Numbered from the stretch's first letter, positions 13,251 to 20,169 are shown. The stretch: DNA of 25,532 nucleotides from JADFOB01 sp964651325 (GCA_964651325.1 CAZYXP010000032.1:1-25532), one strand, 5' to 3'. The notes: generated by a model from the sequence alone, not told the origin. Numbers and translations: made by a program.

Positions 13251-14044
13251 GCGCCCATTTCAGCGAGATGCTTGGTATACGCCAACGCAATGCCATAAAG
13301 CGTCAAATCTTTGACCAGCGTATCCAGGAAATCGCAATGGGGGCTCATCAATTCAATGTCGCCGCCAGTTGCCACCACCTGAGGCCATTGGTTCAGCGTC
13401 GTGGCGTAGCCCTCGACGATATTCCGAACCGCGCCGGCCATACCCCGACACACGCCTGTCTGCATCGCTTCGGCCGTATTGCGTCCGTAAGGCAGCTCCG
13501 GAAACGCGGGCTCCACTTCGGGAAGCAACGCCGTATGTTCGGTCAGCGCTTTGAGTTGAAGGTGCAATCCGGGCAGAATCGCCCCACCGAGAAACTCGCC
13601 ATCCTCGTTGACCAGATCCACGGTCGTGGCCGTGCCGAAGTCAACGATCGCGCAGGGCGCTTGGATTCTCTCATACGCCGCCGCCGCCGCACAAACCCGG
13701 TCCACGCCGACCTGCCGTTTGTCGGTAACGCATAAATCGATGGGGAGCGGGAGCGATTCGCCAATCCTCAGCGCTCGCTTCCCGATGCGCGCTTCAACGG
13801 ATTCCGCGATTCGCTCGGCGGCGGAAGGGACCACTGACCCCATAACCACTGCCGCCGGCTTGCCGTTGGCTAGGGCATCGATATGCGCCGTGAGGATTTC
13901 TTCGATGGCGGATGCATCATCCGTGCGTGCGCTAAGCGGTGTCTTCAGCTGATCTGCGGTCCACGTGGCCACGCTTGTGTTCGTATTCCCCACGCCAACA
14001 ACCAGGATGGGGGCCTCGGGATCAATCGCCGGAATTCGAATCAT
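13247..14044 (-). CDS. coaX: Type III pantothenate kinase (CoaX-like)
   Basis: From ATG 14044 the protein has 265 residues and should phosphorylate pantothenate, the first step of coenzyme A synthesis. Family motifs are V-V-G-V-G-N-T-N-T near the N-terminus (15-23), G-V-D-R-V, A-I-V-D-F-G-T-A-T-T-V-D and G-G-A-I-L-P-G-L. The first motif normally reads D-x-G-N-T; here the Asp is Gly, while the Asp in G-V-D-R and in D-F-G-T are kept. Start choice: AGAGG lies 7 nt before ATG 14044, and this start overlaps the end of obg by 23 nt. An earlier in-frame start at 14104 would add an Arg/Cys-rich stretch that looks non-native. It is coupled to mnmE by an ATGA overlap. Confidence 0.88.
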   Translation of the reverse strand: MIRIPAIDPEAPILVVGVGNTNTSVATWTADQLKTPLSARTDDASAIEEILTAHIDALANGKPAAVVMGSVVPSAAERIAESVEARIGKRALRIGESLPLPIDLCVTDKRQVGVDRVCAAAAAYERIQAPCAIVDFGTATTVDLVNEDGEFLGGAILPGLHLQLKALTEHTALLPEVEPAFPELPYGRNTAEAMQTGVCRGMAGAVRNIVEGYATTLNQWPQVVATGGDIELMSPHCDFLDTLVKDLTLYGIALAYTKHLAEMGA

Positions 14045-15098
14045 GTTCAAACCTCTTGTGCGGCGGAACCGGCAAGGATTCCGGAACCGGCAGGATTTCT
14101 TCATTCTTATGGCGATCCAAAACCGCCCAGAGCTTTTCGGTCAGCGTGCCCAACCCCTCCCCCGTAACCGAGCTGACAGGGAGTACCTCGACGCCGATTC
14201 GCTCCCGCAAGGCGTGGATTTTTGATTCGGCGTCGGTGAGATCGACCTTACTTCCGACGACGAGTTCTTTCTTGCCCGCCAGGTTCGTGCTGTAGCGAGC
14301 CAGCTCATTGCGAATGATTTCGTAGTTGGCCGCGGGCGCGTCGGTTGAATCCTCGGAACCCGCATCGACTACATGAAGGATGATGCGCGTCCGTTCAATG
14401 TGCTTAAGAAACTCGTCGCCGAGCCCGGCCCCCGTGTGGGCCCCCTCGATCAGGCCCGGGATGTCCGCCATGACAAACCGGCGCCCACCGGACAGCTCTA
14501 CAATGCCAAGCTGCGGCTGCAGGGTCGTAAACGGGTAATCCGCGATCTTCGGCTTGGCTTTGGATAGGCGCGACAGCAGGGTGCTCTTGCCGGCATTGGG
14601 GAGCCCGACCACACCGACGTCGGCGAACAGCTTGAGCTCAAGCCGCAACGATCGCGACTCGCCGTCCGCCCCCGGTTCAAATTCGTATGGAACCCGGTTG
14701 GTCGCTGTAGCAAACCTGGCGTTGCCCTTGCCGCCTTTGCCGCCCCGTGCGATGCAAACGCGCTTTCCCGGCTCAGCGAGATCCTTGATAAGCAGGTCCG
14801 TCTCCTGGTCGAAAATCAGGGTTCCCAATGGAAGATCGAGGATGGCATCGGTTCCGTTTCTCCCGAACATCTTCTTGCCCATGCCCGGCTGCCCATTGCC
14901 CCCGCGCCAGTGGTGCTTTCCGGCAAAGTCCAGCAAAGTTTCGATGTTGGTGTTCGCCACCGCGTAGACACCACCGCCGTCACCGCCGTCACCGCCGTCG
15001 GGACCGCCGCGCGGGATGTACTTCTCGCGGCGAAAGCTCAGGCAACCGTCGCCCCCTTTTCCGGCTTTGACATGAATTTCAGCGTGATCGACAAACAT
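14022..15098 (-). CDS. obg: Obg/CgtA GTPase, ribosome-associated
   Basis: The 358-residue protein binds the large ribosomal subunit and helps its assembly. The glycine-rich Obg fold spans about 1-158 (A-G-K-G-G-D-G, G-G-P-D-G-G-D-G-G-D-G-G, A-R-G-G-K-G-G-K-G-N). The GTPase domain has G1 G-L-P-N-A-G-K-S (165-172), G2 D-Y-P-F-T-T-L, G3 D-I-P-G (212-215), a G4 written S-K-V-D (283-286) instead of N-K-x-D, and a G5 S-S-V-T-G-E-G (309-315). The C-terminal OCT domain of many Obg proteins is missing; a short tail takes its place, as in many other bacteria. It follows rpmA, from which it is separated by an intrinsic terminator, and overlaps coaX at its 3' end. Confidence 0.95.
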   Translation of the reverse strand: MFVDHAEIHVKAGKGGDGCLSFRREKYIPRGGPDGGDGGDGGGVYAVANTNIETLLDFAGKHHWRGGNGQPGMGKKMFGRNGTDAILDLPLGTLIFDQETDLLIKDLAEPGKRVCIARGGKGGKGNARFATATNRVPYEFEPGADGESRSLRLELKLFADVGVVGLPNAGKSTLLSRLSKAKPKIADYPFTTLQPQLGIVELSGGRRFVMADIPGLIEGAHTGAGLGDEFLKHIERTRIILHVVDAGSEDSTDAPAANYEIIRNELARYSTNLAGKKELVVGSKVDLTDAESKIHALRERIGVEVLPVSSVTGEGLGTLTEKLWAVLDRHKNEEILPVPESLPVPPHKRFEHDSNSGD

Positions 15099-15187
15099 GG
15101 AATCACCAGCGGGTGCTCTGACGCATGGCGGCTATTGAACAGCCGCGGCGAATCGATACCCGAAAAACGGCGACTCGCCTGTTCTAC

Positions 15188-15212
15188 AAAAAAAGGGCGG
15201 CCAAAACCACCC
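15188..15212 (-). terminator. Intrinsic terminator between rpmA and obg
   Basis: On the minus strand GGGTGG (15212-15207) pairs with CCGCCC (15200-15195), one G-T wobble, with a 6-nt loop, followed by seven T (15194-15188). It lies after rpmA (ends 15345) and before obg (starts 15098), so obg should have its own promoter or depend on read-through. Confidence 0.7.
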
Positions 15213-15344
15213 TCAAGGAATCCGCGCATTTGTGCGGCAGATGAAGAACGCATTGCCTGATACGGGGGTTCCGTTTAGGCCCTCGCCCTGCCGATCCTGC
15301 CTGGAGCGGAGGCAAAATGCTTCAGAGCCCGTCGCTCGGGCGTG

Positions 15345-15608
15345 CTAAGCCTCGTGCGGAATAACGTCGATCTTGACCTTGCCGCTTCGTTTGCTGCCAC
15401 GAAATCGCACCACGCCGTCCTTGAGCGCAAACAGGGTGTAGTCATTGCCACATCCTACGTTGTGCCCAGGATGATGATGCGTGCCACATTGCCGCACCAG
15501 AATCGTCCCCACGATCACCGACTCACCGGCATATCGTTTCAAGCCTCGGAATTGGGGATTGCTGTCCCGTCCGTTGCGTGTTGAGCCTTGTCCCTTTTTA
15601 TGTGCCAT
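15345..15608 (-). CDS. rpmA: Ribosomal protein bL27
   Basis: The 87-residue product begins MAHKKGQGSTRNGRDS and has the conserved G-x-x-I-V-x-Q-x-G-T-x-H-H-P-G-x-N-V-G type core, the hallmark of bL27, whose N-terminus lies near the peptidyl transferase centre. It is full length. There is no N-terminal extension to be cleaved, unlike in Firmicutes. GGGAG lies 9 nt upstream of the ATG. rplU (bL21), its usual upstream partner, is not adjacent: the next gene upstream is an unrelated secreted protein. An 18-bp tandem repeat lies immediately upstream of the ribosome site. Confidence 0.97.
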   Translation of the reverse strand: MAHKKGQGSTRNGRDSNPQFRGLKRYAGESVIVGTILVRQCGTHHHPGHNVGCGNDYTLFALKDGVVRFRGSKRSGKVKIDVIPHEA

Positions 15609-15620
15609 TTGCGTCCGCTC

Positions 15621-15656
15621 CCTATTTCGTTGCTTGTGCCTATTTCGTTGCTTGTG
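15621..15656. repeat. Two perfect 18-bp tandem repeats upstream of rpmA
   Basis: The 18-mer CCTATTTCGTTGCTTGTG occurs twice in direct contact at 15621-15638 and 15639-15656. On the minus (coding) strand the unit ends in AATAGG, so the inner copy runs into the GGGAG ribosome site of rpmA. A recent slipped-strand duplication in the 5' untranslated region is the simplest reading. Confidence 0.9.
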
Positions 15657-15712
15657 GTTGTCTCAATTCCGGGTTGAGTTCAATTCGAGGAATCGCCTCA
15701 TGGTGCGATCAA

Positions 15713-16363
15713 CTACCGCATGACCCAGCGGCGACTCCGCCTCATGGGCGTCGCCTTGAAGCGCGCTTCAGCGTCACCGGGAAGACCGTAGTCGATGGCC
15801 AGAGTGCGCCTCAGCATAAAAAACCTTATGTTGGCGTCGGATTCCGGACGAGTGAGATCGAAATCGGGATTGCTCACCCGCTCTACATCCCCGGAAAGAC
15901 CACTGACATAAATTGTAAACTTGCTCGCGTTCGCGTCGAACATCCGAAACACCGCCACAGATGTTCGAGCGTTTTCCTCGCCCTGAAGCAGCGCCCCGGT
16001 GATGCGAGAAGGCTCCGTGATATAGGGCGACTGGCTCCGATGTCGGTCGAAAATGGCGCCGTAAACATGCGGCGCGATATCCGCACCCCCTTCAACCACC
16101 TGAAGCGCATCAGTCACCAAGCGAAACGAAGGATAATAATGCAAATCCCGACCGGTGTTGTTGGTGACCGAGAAGAGCACGTACCAATAGGTCGCCGGCT
16201 CGCTGTCGCCGGGGCCCTTCAGCGTGATTCGCTGCGGATCGTCAAACGCGAAATCCAACTGCCACGTCGCCGAGGCGATCTTGGGCATCGGCGCGGCCGG
16301 CACCGTTTGGCCACTCCCCGCGTAAAACCCGATCATTAGGATGGTTAGCATCGATTTTCGCAT
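15713..16363 (-). CDS. Secreted protein of unknown function (216 aa)
   Basis: From ATG 16363 the protein starts MRKSMLTILMIGFYAGSG, a short basic n-region and hydrophobic core, then A-P-M-P-K, a good signal peptide. The mature part is beta-rich (ATWQLDFAFDDPQRITL, TYWYVLFSVTNNTGRDLHYY), looking like an immunoglobulin-like or DUF-type beta-sandwich that includes a typical V-T-N-N-T-G-R-D strand turn. I do not recognise a named family. The TTG at 16399 is part of the -35 of the predicted promoter and is not a start. With the promoter at 16372-16399 the transcript would begin at or very near the ATG. The gene lies just upstream of rpmA on the same strand with a 104-nt gap. Confidence 0.75.
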   Translation of the reverse strand: MRKSMLTILMIGFYAGSGQTVPAAPMPKIASATWQLDFAFDDPQRITLKGPGDSEPATYWYVLFSVTNNTGRDLHYYPSFRLVTDALQVVEGGADIAPHVYGAIFDRHRSQSPYITEPSRITGALLQGEENARTSVAVFRMFDANASKFTIYVSGLSGDVERVSNPDFDLTRPESDANIRFFMLRRTLAIDYGLPGDAEARFKATPMRRSRRWVMR

Positions 16364-16371
16364 AGAAGGCC

Positions 16372-16399
16372 ATCGTACCACCCTGGAAAACCCTGTCAA
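16372..16399 (-). promoter_or_regulatory. Sigma-70-like promoter directly abutting a start codon
   Basis: Minus strand TTGACA (16399-16394), 16-bp spacer, TACGAT (16377-16372). Only 8 nt separate the -10 from ATG 16363, so transcription would start within a few bases of the codon, giving a leaderless or near-leaderless mRNA. No Shine-Dalgarno sequence precedes this ATG. Confidence 0.5.
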
Positions 16400-16461
16400 T
16401 ATCGACTGAGGTACGGCTTTCTTCCAGGGGTTCGGGACGGCGGACGCGGGATGGGTGCGCC

Positions 16462-16566
16462 GATCAGAGCCGCTGGCGCAAGCCTGCGGACCGCCCGCGA
16501 CAGCATGTCACCAGGCTAGCGCCAGGTGCTCTGAGAGGATGTCACCGGACTATCGCCCGGTGCTCT
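16462..16566. repeat. Repeat unit plus two related hairpins
   Basis: 16462-16492 matches 11815-11845 at 27 of 31 bases (shared ends ATCAGAGC and GCCTGCGGACC). After it come two similar units that start ATGTCACC and end GGTGCTCTGA (about 16504-16533 and 16539-16568). The second contains the hairpin CACCGG/CCGGTG. They fill the gap between the secreted unknown and the thioesterase gene. Confidence 0.65.
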
Positions 16567-16597
16567 GAAACGCGCCCGATCGGTTTGAGACCCCTCT

Positions 16598-16626
16598 TTG
16601 CGATCCGACACCGTCGAGGCTACACT
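16598..16626 (+). promoter_or_regulatory. Possible promoter of the thioesterase-EthD genes
   Basis: TTGCGA (16598-16603) and TACACT (16621-16626) are separated by exactly 17 bp; each matches 4/6 of the consensus. Transcription would start near 16633, about 40 nt before ATG 16674. Confidence 0.35.
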
Positions 16627-16673
16627 TCCGCCGAGTTGCCCGACGGATCGTAGCCAGCCCCGGATCAGAGCTA

Positions 16674-17072
16674 ATGAAACCCGGATTTGAGCCAGGCATC
16701 ATGCGTGAGGTGACCGCCGAGGTGACCGAGGCCATGTGCCCCGCCTTTGACGGCGCGGTCGTCCATCGTTGCTATTCGACGTGGTCGCTGGTGCACCACA
16801 TGGAATTGGCCGCACGCAAAGTGCTAGTGGAATACCTGGAAGAACACGAGGAGGGAGTCGGAGCCCACGTCAGCGTAGACCATCTGGCGCCCTGCCCGGT
16901 TGGTAGAACCGTCCGCGTTCGTGCGGAACTGATGCAGGTGACGACCGAGACGAATCCCCGCGTGATCTGCGAAGTGACCGCCTATGATGGCGATCGCTTG
17001 CTGGCCCGCGGGAAGCAGATTCAAGTGGTAATGAACAAGGAAGCGTTGAGAGCCTATATTCAAAGGAGTTAG
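16674..17072 (+). CDS. Hotdog-fold acyl-CoA thioesterase, FlK-like
   Basis: The 132-residue protein has the hotdog layout: an MKPGFEPG start, a long helix (about 37-57), and the strand segment with H-V-S-V-D-H-L-A-P-C-P-V-G (65-77). Thr36, Glu44 and His70 keep the 8- and 26-residue spacing of the catalytic Thr-Glu-His triad of fluoroacetyl-CoA thioesterase FlK (Thr42, Glu50, His76). It should hydrolyse a small acyl-CoA. Fluoroacetate itself is not implied; most relatives act on unknown thioesters. The start at 16674 fits the family's MKP opening. It overlaps the ribosome site of the EthD-like gene 3 nt downstream, so the two are cotranslated. The three crotonase genes further on suggest a shared acyl-CoA pathway. 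Confidence 0.75.
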   Translation: MKPGFEPGIMREVTAEVTEAMCPAFDGAVVHRCYSTWSLVHHMELAARKVLVEYLEEHEEGVGAHVSVDHLAPCPVGRTVRVRAELMQVTTETNPRVICEVTAYDGDRLLARGKQIQVVMNKEALRAYIQRS

Positions 17073-17075
17073 AAC

Positions 17076-17378
17076 GTGGTCAAACTGGTCGCCCTGTACA
17101 AGAAACCCGCCGACGTGGAGGCGTTTGAAAAGCATTACACCGAGATCCACGCCCCGCTCGCGAGGAAGATGCCCGGACTTGCGAAGCTGGAAATCTCGCG
17201 AATGACCGGCTCGCCGGGTGGACCCGCAAAGTATTACCTCATGGCGGAATTGTATTTCGAAGACCAAGCGGCCCTCATGGCCGGTCTGGGTAGCGATGAA
17301 GGCAAAGCGGCCGCCAAGGACGTGATGAGCTTCGCCGGCGACATCGTGACGATGATGTTCGCCGATGTGGACGCCTGA
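17076..17378 (+). CDS. EthD-like dimeric alpha-beta barrel protein
   Basis: The 100-residue product (MVKLVALYKKPADVEAFEKHYTEIHAPLA start, ending VTMMFADVDA) has the EthD pattern: a first strand VKLVALYKK, the F-x-x-H-Y-x-x-x-H-x-P-L-A helix, and a late strand with YYLMAELYF. EthD-like proteins are small ferredoxin-like dimers found with degradation genes; in ethyl tert-butyl ether degradation EthD is needed, but its reaction is not settled. GTG 17076 is the start: AAAGGAG (17062-17068) lies 7 nt upstream, inside the end of the thioesterase gene. A role as an accessory or isomerase-type protein for the nearby CoA-ester enzymes is inferred. Confidence 0.75.
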   Translation: MVKLVALYKKPADVEAFEKHYTEIHAPLARKMPGLAKLEISRMTGSPGGPAKYYLMAELYFEDQAALMAGLGSDEGKAAAKDVMSFAGDIVTMMFADVDA

Positions 17379-17409
17379 CCCGCCGCGCGCGCCACAGTCC
17401 GCTAGAAAC

Positions 17410-17514
17410 CCGAGCCGCGGGCTTCAGCCCGCGCGGTGCACCGGACGTGCATGACACCGAGTGCGTAGGGCGCGCCCGTACGAATGGCCGCGCAAGCTGA
17501 AGCCCGCGGCTCGG
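17410..17514. repeat. 19-bp perfect inverted repeat flanking 67 bp
   Basis: CCGAGCCGCGGGCTTCAGC at 17410-17428 has an exact reverse complement at 17496-17514. A 17-bp part of the second arm recurs exactly at 25450-25466. The arms are themselves hairpin-prone (GGGCTTCAGCCC). The element lies between the EthD-like gene and the first crotonase gene. Confidence 0.85.
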
Positions 17515-17557
17515 AATATGATCATGACAACCGTGCGCAGACCCCAAGGAGTGATCC

Positions 17558-18397
17558 ATGGACTTCCCAGAATCCAAACCGTCGGCCTCGTTTGATTTCA
17601 AATACATCCGCTACGAAAAAAACGCCCATCGCGCGACGGTCACGATGAACCGCCCGAAGGTGCTCAACTGTTTGAATTTCCCTGCGCTACGCGAGCTGCA
17701 TCAGGCGTTTGAGGATGTCTCATGGGACGATTCCATCCGCGTGATGGTGCTCACCGGCGAAGGGGATCGTGCCTTCTGCACCGGCGCGGACCTTGCCGAA
17801 CAGCACGACCATTGCCTGAACAACCCCGAGGGTTACTGGAAGTGGATGGGGGCGTTTATCGACGTGCACGAGCGGCTACGCAACATCGGCAAGCCGACGG
17901 TCGCGAGACTCAACGGCATGGTGGTCGGCGGCGGCAATGAGATGAACATGTCGTGCGATCTGGCCATTGCGGCCGACGACATCATCATCCGGCAAGTCGG
18001 CGCCGCCCGAGGCAGCGTGGCCGCGGCCGGGGCGACGCAGTGGCTGCCCCTGCTTGTCGGCGACAGACGCGCCCGGGAAATTATCATGCTCTGCGAGGAA
18101 ATCCCGGCCGCCAAAGCCCTTGATTGGGGGCTCATCAATGAGGTCGTGCCGCGCGGGGAGTTGGACGCTGCCGTGGACGGCATGTGTACAAAGCTGATCG
18201 ACAAGCTGCCCGAGTGCATGCGCTACGCCAAACAGCAGCTCAACTACTGGCGGGATATGTCCTGGCATCAAACGATCGGCCACGCCCGCGATTGGCTTTC
18301 TCTGCACAACACCTCACCGGAGGTACACGAAGGCACCAGCGCCTTCATGGAGAAACGTCCGGTGGAGTACGCCAAGCTACGCAAGCAGCCCGACTAG
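17558..18397 (+). CDS. Crotonase-fold acyl-CoA enzyme, atypical active site
   Basis: The 279-residue protein has the crotonase fold: the R-P-K-V-L-N-C-L entry, the oxyanion region (VMVLTGEGDRAFCTGADL) and V-V-G-G-G-N-E-M-N-M-S-C-D-L with the first Glu. The place where hydratases carry the second Glu (Q-P-E) reads R-Q-V-G-A-A-R-G-S, then G-A-T-Q-W-L-P-L. Loss of that Glu argues against ordinary enoyl-CoA hydration and for a hydrolase, isomerase or decarboxylase reaction; the GATQ-x-LPL stretch reminds me of ring-cleaving 6-oxocyclohexenoyl-CoA-type hydrolases, but I am not certain. AAGGAG precedes ATG 17558 by about 7 nt. A 179-nt gap with repeats separates it from the EthD-like gene. Confidence 0.8.
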   Translation: MDFPESKPSASFDFKYIRYEKNAHRATVTMNRPKVLNCLNFPALRELHQAFEDVSWDDSIRVMVLTGEGDRAFCTGADLAEQHDHCLNNPEGYWKWMGAFIDVHERLRNIGKPTVARLNGMVVGGGNEMNMSCDLAIAADDIIIRQVGAARGSVAAAGATQWLPLLVGDRRAREIIMLCEEIPAAKALDWGLINEVVPRGELDAAVDGMCTKLIDKLPECMRYAKQQLNYWRDMSWHQTIGHARDWLSLHNTSPEVHEGTSAFMEKRPVEYAKLRKQPD

Positions 18398-18399
18398 GG

Positions 18400-18563
18400 C
18401 ACCGAACCGCGCCCGTAAGGAAGCTGCAGCAGCAGTACCTTTCCAAGGCACCAACACCGCGCCAAGGTCTTCTCAATGGGCCGACCCGTCATGCGTAGCC
18501 CAGCCGCCCTCGGCTGGGAGGCATGTCCAGAAGCCCGGAAACCGTGGACACAGCGGAGCGCCG
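18400..18563. repeat. Mixed repeats: 25-mer, 24-mer and a CACAGCG hairpin
   Basis: 18400-18424 matches 25388-25412 at 24 of 25 bases. 18495-18518 is the exact reverse complement of 10280-10303. Around 18549-18563 a hairpin of type CACAGCG/CGCTGTG follows. The three lie in the gap between the convergent crotonase and CHRD genes. Confidence 0.75.
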
Positions 18564-18606
18564 CTGTGCCACACGGGAACCCAGCCATTGGGCATTGATC
18601 GCTGCG

Positions 18607-19110
18607 TTAGGAAGCGGGCCCAAGTTGCCCGCGAATCTCACCGCCCGGATTGTCGCCGGTGTGCATGTTCAAGTACACAGCTCCGTCCCTCATAGAAGCG
18701 ACAACGTCCGCGGAAATCGCCACTGATCCGGTGGCCGTAACGTTTCCATCGCCTGAATCAACCAGTGTTGCTGTCAGGTCCAGGATCACGCCGCCGTTTT
18801 CGCCGACCGCACCGCCGTGCAGGTGCATCGCGGTCACGGGCACGGTGAAGCCGGTGCCCGATATGTCGAGGGTGACTTCGGTGTCATCGGCGTTGAGCGT
18901 CAGCGTGGCCGTGCCCGTGGCGGCCACATCTACCGGAGGAACTTCGTTGTCCCCGGCCAGACTCGTGGAAAAAACCTTTGCTCCGGTTGGCGTGCCTCCG
19001 TCGCCCGCACCGTCGCCGCCATCCGGCATTTGCATCGCATCGGGGCATCCGCCAGCAAGAACCAACGCCATCACGAAAACACAGTTAAGCAAGGCCCGCT
19101 TAGCTAACAT
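18607..19110 (-). CDS. CHRD-domain lipoprotein
   Basis: The 167-residue product has a signal peptide of MLAKRALLNCVFVMALVLAG type followed by G-C (Cys22), a probable lipidation site, a short Gly/Asp linker, then a CHRD domain (about 48-165). Motifs are L-A-G-D-N-E-V-P-P, A-T-G-T-A-T-L, M-H-L-H-G-G-A-V-G-E-N-G-G and the ending Y-L-N-M-H-T-G-D-N-P-G-G-E-I-R-G-Q-L. CHRD domains are beta-rich extracellular modules of unknown role in bacteria. GGGAG lies about 10 nt before ATG 19110. It is transcribed against the crotonase genes on both sides and appears to be an insertion between two parts of the acyl-CoA cluster. Confidence 0.88.
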   Translation of the reverse strand: MLAKRALLNCVFVMALVLAGGCPDAMQMPDGGDGAGDGGTPTGAKVFSTSLAGDNEVPPVDVAATGTATLTLNADDTEVTLDISGTGFTVPVTAMHLHGGAVGENGGVILDLTATLVDSGDGNVTATGSVAISADVVASMRDGAVYLNMHTGDNPGGEIRGQLGPAS

Positions 19111-19253
19111 ACGAATTCTCCCAAAAATGAGTTATAGGACATTCCCTACCCCGAACCGCGAATCTAACCCGATTGCGCGGAATGTGGCAAGGAGGGCGGG
19201 CCTGTGTCGAACCCGGGCGCGATTGGCAGTACAGCACAAAGTCGTCACAAACC

Positions 19254-19317
19254 CGGAGCGCAGGCATCTTGCCTGCATCATCATCGCGGGTCTTGCAGGC
19301 TGGAAGCCTGCGCTCCG
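19254..19317. repeat. Nested hairpin element with 12-bp perfect inverted ends
   Basis: CGGAGCGCAGGC (19254-19265) and GCCTGCGCTCCG (19306-19317) are perfect inverted ends. Inside are two smaller hairpins, GCAGGC/GCCTGC at 19260-19276 and 19295-19311. The second resembles the unit at 1171-1187. It lies upstream of the second crotonase gene. Confidence 0.85.
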
Positions 19318-19388
19318 AACGAAGTTGCGCTGTCCTGTTAGGCCGCTGCCTTGCGAATCGAAGCAGTTTCGCGAGAATCACGCCCACT

Positions 19389-20159
19389 ATGAGCGATTTG
19401 ATTTTATGCGACATCAAGGGGCACGTGGGGCTCGCGACGTTGAACCGGCCCAAGGTGCTCAATGCGCTTTCCGTCGAGTTGATGGATGAGCTGATCGGGC
19501 AACTCGAAGCCTGGGACCGCGACACGGCGGTCCGGGTCATGATCATCACGGGGAGCGAGCGAGCTTTTGCCGCCGGGGCCGACATCGGCGACATGGCCGA
19601 GGCCTCCATGATCGACATGTACGAGGGGAACAATCTGGCCCGGTGGTTGCGCATCAAGGCCATCCGCAAACCGATCATTGCGGCCGTGAGCGGATTCTGC
19701 CTGGGCGGCGGTTGTGAATTGGCGATGATTTGCGACATGATCGTCGCATCGGAATCCGCCCAGTTCGGCCAGCCGGAGATCAACATCGGGATCATGCCCG
19801 GCGCCGGGGGGACTCAGCGTCTGACCCGCGCGATCGGCAAGTATCGAGCGATGGAAATGGTGCTCACCGGCGCGTTCCTTTCCGCGGCGGATGCTTATCG
19901 CGCCGGATTGGTAACTAGGGTCACTTCGAAAGAGCGATTCTTGGCCGAGGCGATCACGCTGGCCGAAACCATAGCCGCCAAACCGCCCATGGCCGTCAAA
20001 CTGGCCAAGGACGCCGTAGGCGCGGTAGATGAGCTTTCCCTATCCGACGGTCTGGAATACGAGCGGCGATTGTTCTATTCGCTGTTCGCGACCGAGGACC
20101 AAAAGGAAGGCATGACGGCGTTTCTGGAAAAGCGAAAAGCGAATTACACCGGTCGGTAG
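19389..20159 (+). CDS. Enoyl-CoA hydratase (crotonase family)
   Basis: The 256-residue protein is a textbook enoyl-CoA hydratase: R-P-K-V-L-N-A-L near the start, A-F-A-A-G-A-D-I (oxyanion loop), L-G-G-G-C-E-L-A-M-I-C-D with the first catalytic Glu, and F-G-Q-P-E-I-N-I-G-I-M-P-G-A-G-G-T-Q-R-L with the second. It hydrates trans-2-enoyl-CoA to 3-hydroxyacyl-CoA in beta-oxidation or aromatic-acid catabolism. The start is ATG 19389, matching the family's usual N-terminus; no strong ribosome site is visible and an upstream in-frame extension is not homologous. The next crotonase gene starts 11 nt later, so the two form an operon. Confidence 0.92.
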   Translation: MSDLILCDIKGHVGLATLNRPKVLNALSVELMDELIGQLEAWDRDTAVRVMIITGSERAFAAGADIGDMAEASMIDMYEGNNLARWLRIKAIRKPIIAAVSGFCLGGGCELAMICDMIVASESAQFGQPEINIGIMPGAGGTQRLTRAIGKYRAMEMVLTGAFLSAADAYRAGLVTRVTSKERFLAEAITLAETIAAKPPMAVKLAKDAVGAVDELSLSDGLEYERRLFYSLFATEDQKEGMTAFLEKRKANYTGR

Positions 20160-20169
20160 GGGAAGCACC

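Noticed and set aside
15326..15342. GCCCG/CGGGC hairpin after rpmA as terminator
   Set aside because: Only five base pairs and no T-run on either strand; the element at 15188-15212 is the better terminator.
19173..19388. Upstream extension of the enoyl-CoA hydratase
   Set aside because: The extension passes through the nested hairpin repeat and adds no family sequence; ATG 19389 gives the normal N-terminus.
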